Shown here piece by piece: positions 15,143 to 16,254 of a DNA stretch of 16,254 nucleotides. The first letter of the stretch is position 1. Every line of letters begins with the position of its first letter. The stretch is from JAEUPI01 sp035764445. GTDB taxonomy: Bacteria; Pseudomonadota; Gammaproteobacteria; Burkholderiales; Burkholderiaceae_C. The notes below the pieces were generated by a model. It was not told the origin of the DNA. It did no database searches and worked only from the letters and a program-made list of their open reading frames with translations. Location of the stretch: NCBI GenBank assembly GCA_035764445.1, contig DASTZF010000359.1, positions 1-16,254 of the forward strand. Direction: 5' to 3'. The position numbers were made by a program, and so were the translations under genes.

Positions 15143-15266
15143 GGGCCACCCCGTTCGAGAATCACGATGAAATTCGGCGCGCGCAGGCATCTGCGACGCG
15201 CTCGAGGGCGGCCGATCGATATCTGCGTTGGGCCGACTTACGGGGCCGCCGCGCGAACGGACGCAT

Positions 15267-15296
15267 CGCGGCGCGCGCGCCGATGCGCGCGCCGCG
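15267..15296. repeat. 12-bp GC-only hairpin between bpt and the lipoprotein gene
   Basis: CGCGGCGCGCGC (15267-15278) and GCGCGCGCCGCG (15285-15296) are perfect complements with a 6-base loop. An alternative, mutually exclusive stem CGCATCG/CGATGCG (15262-15268 and 15281-15287) overlaps it. No T-run follows on either strand. It may slow or separate transcription between the two minus-strand genes or be a simple GC repeat. Confidence 0.5.
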
Positions 15297-15352
15297 CCAA
15301 CGGCATGCCGCCGATGCGCGGCCTGTCAGCGGTGATGTGTCGAGTCAGGCGA

Positions 15353-16165
15353 CTAGCCGAAGCGCTTGTTGCCGACGAACGCGATCGGCACTTCGGGCGC
15401 CTCGGCATGCGGCCTCGACGCGGGCGCCGACGCGGCCGGCGCGACCCAGCGCCCGTCGACCAGCACCTCGTGCGGCCTGAACTGCGCCTTGTACGCCATC
15501 TTCGGGCTCTGCTCGATCCAGTAGCCGAGGTACACGTGCGGCAGCTTCAGCAGCTTGGTTTGCTCGATCTGCCACAGCACGCTGTAGGTGCCGTAGCTCG
15601 CGCCGGTGTCGGGCTCGAAGAAGGTGTAGACCGCCGACAATCCGTCGTTCAGCACATCGAGGATCGACACCATGCGCAGCGCGCCGGTGCCGTCGCTCGA
15701 GCGCTCGCGAAACTCCACCAGCCGCGAGTTGACGCGGCTCTGCAGCAGGAACTGGGTGTACTGGTCGACGCTGTCGTGGTCCATGCCACCGCCGGAATGG
15801 CGGCCCGACTGGTAGCGCAGGTACAGCTGATAGTGCTCGGGCAGGAAGCACAGCCGCAGCACGCGTGCCTGCAGGTTGCCGTGCGCCTTCCAGGCGCGGC
15901 GCTGGCTGCGCGAGGGTGTGAAGCGCTGCACCGGCACGCGCAGCGGGACGCAGGCACGGCAGCTGTCGCAATACGGCCGGTAGGTGAACATGCCGCTGCG
16001 CCGAAAGCCGTTGGCCACCAGGCCCGAATACGCGTCGGCGTGAATCAGATGGCTCGGTGTGGCGACCTGCGAGCGCGCGAGGCGGTCGGGCAGGTAGCTG
16101 CAGGGGTAGGGCGCCGTCGCGTAGAACTGCAGCGACGACAGCGGCAACTCTTTGGGGTGCGTCAC
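15353..16165 (-). CDS. bpt: Aspartate/glutamate leucyltransferase Bpt (N-end rule pathway)
   Basis: This 270-residue cytoplasmic enzyme transfers leucine from Leu-tRNA to proteins with N-terminal Asp or Glu, marking them for ClpS/ClpAP. The N-terminal ATE domain has LQFYATAPYPCSYLPDR (12-28, C22), TPSHLIHADAYSGLVANGFRRSGMFTYRPYC and the cysteine cluster C-D-S-C-R-A-C (66-72). The C-terminal GNAT-like half has YTFFEPDTGASYGTYSVLWQIEQTKLL and YLGYWIEQSPKMAYKAQFRP. GTG 16165 is chosen because family members start at this point (THPKELPLS) and because it overlaps the stop of the preceding frame (GTGA). A longer frame from 16219 is less likely. Length is normal for the family, and the C-terminal tail is Ala/Pro-rich. 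Confidence 0.93.
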   Translation of the reverse strand: MTHPKELPLSSLQFYATAPYPCSYLPDRLARSQVATPSHLIHADAYSGLVANGFRRSGMFTYRPYCDSCRACVPLRVPVQRFTPSRSQRRAWKAHGNLQARVLRLCFLPEHYQLYLRYQSGRHSGGGMDHDSVDQYTQFLLQSRVNSRLVEFRERSSDGTGALRMVSILDVLNDGLSAVYTFFEPDTGASYGTYSVLWQIEQTKLLKLPHVYLGYWIEQSPKMAYKAQFRPHEVLVDGRWVAPAASAPASRPHAEAPEVPIAFVGNKRFG

Positions 16166-16254
16166 GGGGCGGCGGCTTCCGTTGGTGAGCCGCTCGGCTG
16201 GAGCCCGAGGTGCGCCCACATCGCGTGATCATAGGTCCAGCGGCGCGGCGGCGC
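16162..16254 (-). CDS. 3' end of an upstream gene, possibly aat (partial)
   Basis: The last 30 codons of a minus-strand frame enter from the right edge, including RRWTYDHAMWAHLGLQPSGS, and end at TGA 16164-16162. The stop overlaps the bpt GTG by four bases, so the two genes are translationally coupled. In many Burkholderiales bpt is preceded by aat (leucyl/phenylalanyl-tRNA-protein transferase), which works in the same N-end rule pathway. That identity rests on position only, as the visible residues are too few to prove it. Confidence 0.5.
   Translation of the reverse strand, partial: APPRRWTYDHAMWAHLGLQPSGSPTEAAAP

Noticed and set aside
1..16254. CRISPR array or rRNA genes
   Set aside because: No regularly spaced direct repeats and no rRNA-like sequence were seen.

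Overview
The window is a GC-rich chromosomal segment. Its gene content and protein style (an orphan Bug/TctC periplasmic binding protein, a DctA carrier, a Bpt leucyltransferase, LysR-controlled CoA-ester catabolism) suggest a betaproteobacterium of the order Burkholderiales, probably from the Rubrivivax/Leptothrix/Piscinibacter-like or Comamonadaceae side. The genus cannot be fixed from the sequence alone.

Region 1 (about 1-3270) looks like the end of an integrative mobilizable element. It carries a ParB-like DNA-binding protein, a MobC-like accessory protein, a MobA/VirD2-type relaxase with a clear HUH motif and, facing them, an AlpA-type excisionase/regulator. No integrase, ParA or element end is visible, so the element probably continues to the left of base 1. 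Two points stand out. Perfect palindromes with the same core (GGTC-N-GAC, one base, GTC-N-GACC) lie upstream of and inside the 3' end of the parB-like gene. Both mobilization genes also appear to carry a one-base frameshift.

Region 2 (3374-12128) is one catabolic unit. Seven minus-strand genes lie close together with individual ribosome-binding sites or stop/start overlaps: a PrpF/GalD-like isomerase, a Bug binding protein, a MaoC/FAS1-like hydratase, a CaiB/BaiF CoA-transferase, a CitE-like lyase, a CMLE/adenylosuccinate-lyase-like enzyme and DctA. A LysR regulator is transcribed divergently from a 91-bp gap with several short dyads. CoA-transferase + hydratase + CitE-type lyase is the logic of itaconate/mesaconate breakdown to acetyl-CoA and pyruvate. 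I therefore infer use of a branched or unsaturated C4-C5 dicarboxylate, with the lyase and the isomerase making or reshaping the acid that is activated. The PrpF-like and Bug reading frames are joined with no stop codon between them.

Region 3 (12129-12682) is a gene-poor convergent gap with inverted repeats and two back-to-back terminator-like hairpins.

Region 4 (12683-16254) is on the minus strand. It holds a large lipoprotein joining a YVTN beta-propeller to a two-CXXCH cytochrome-peroxidase-like domain, then bpt of the bacterial N-end rule pathway. The 3' end of an upstream gene, possibly aat, overlaps the bpt start.
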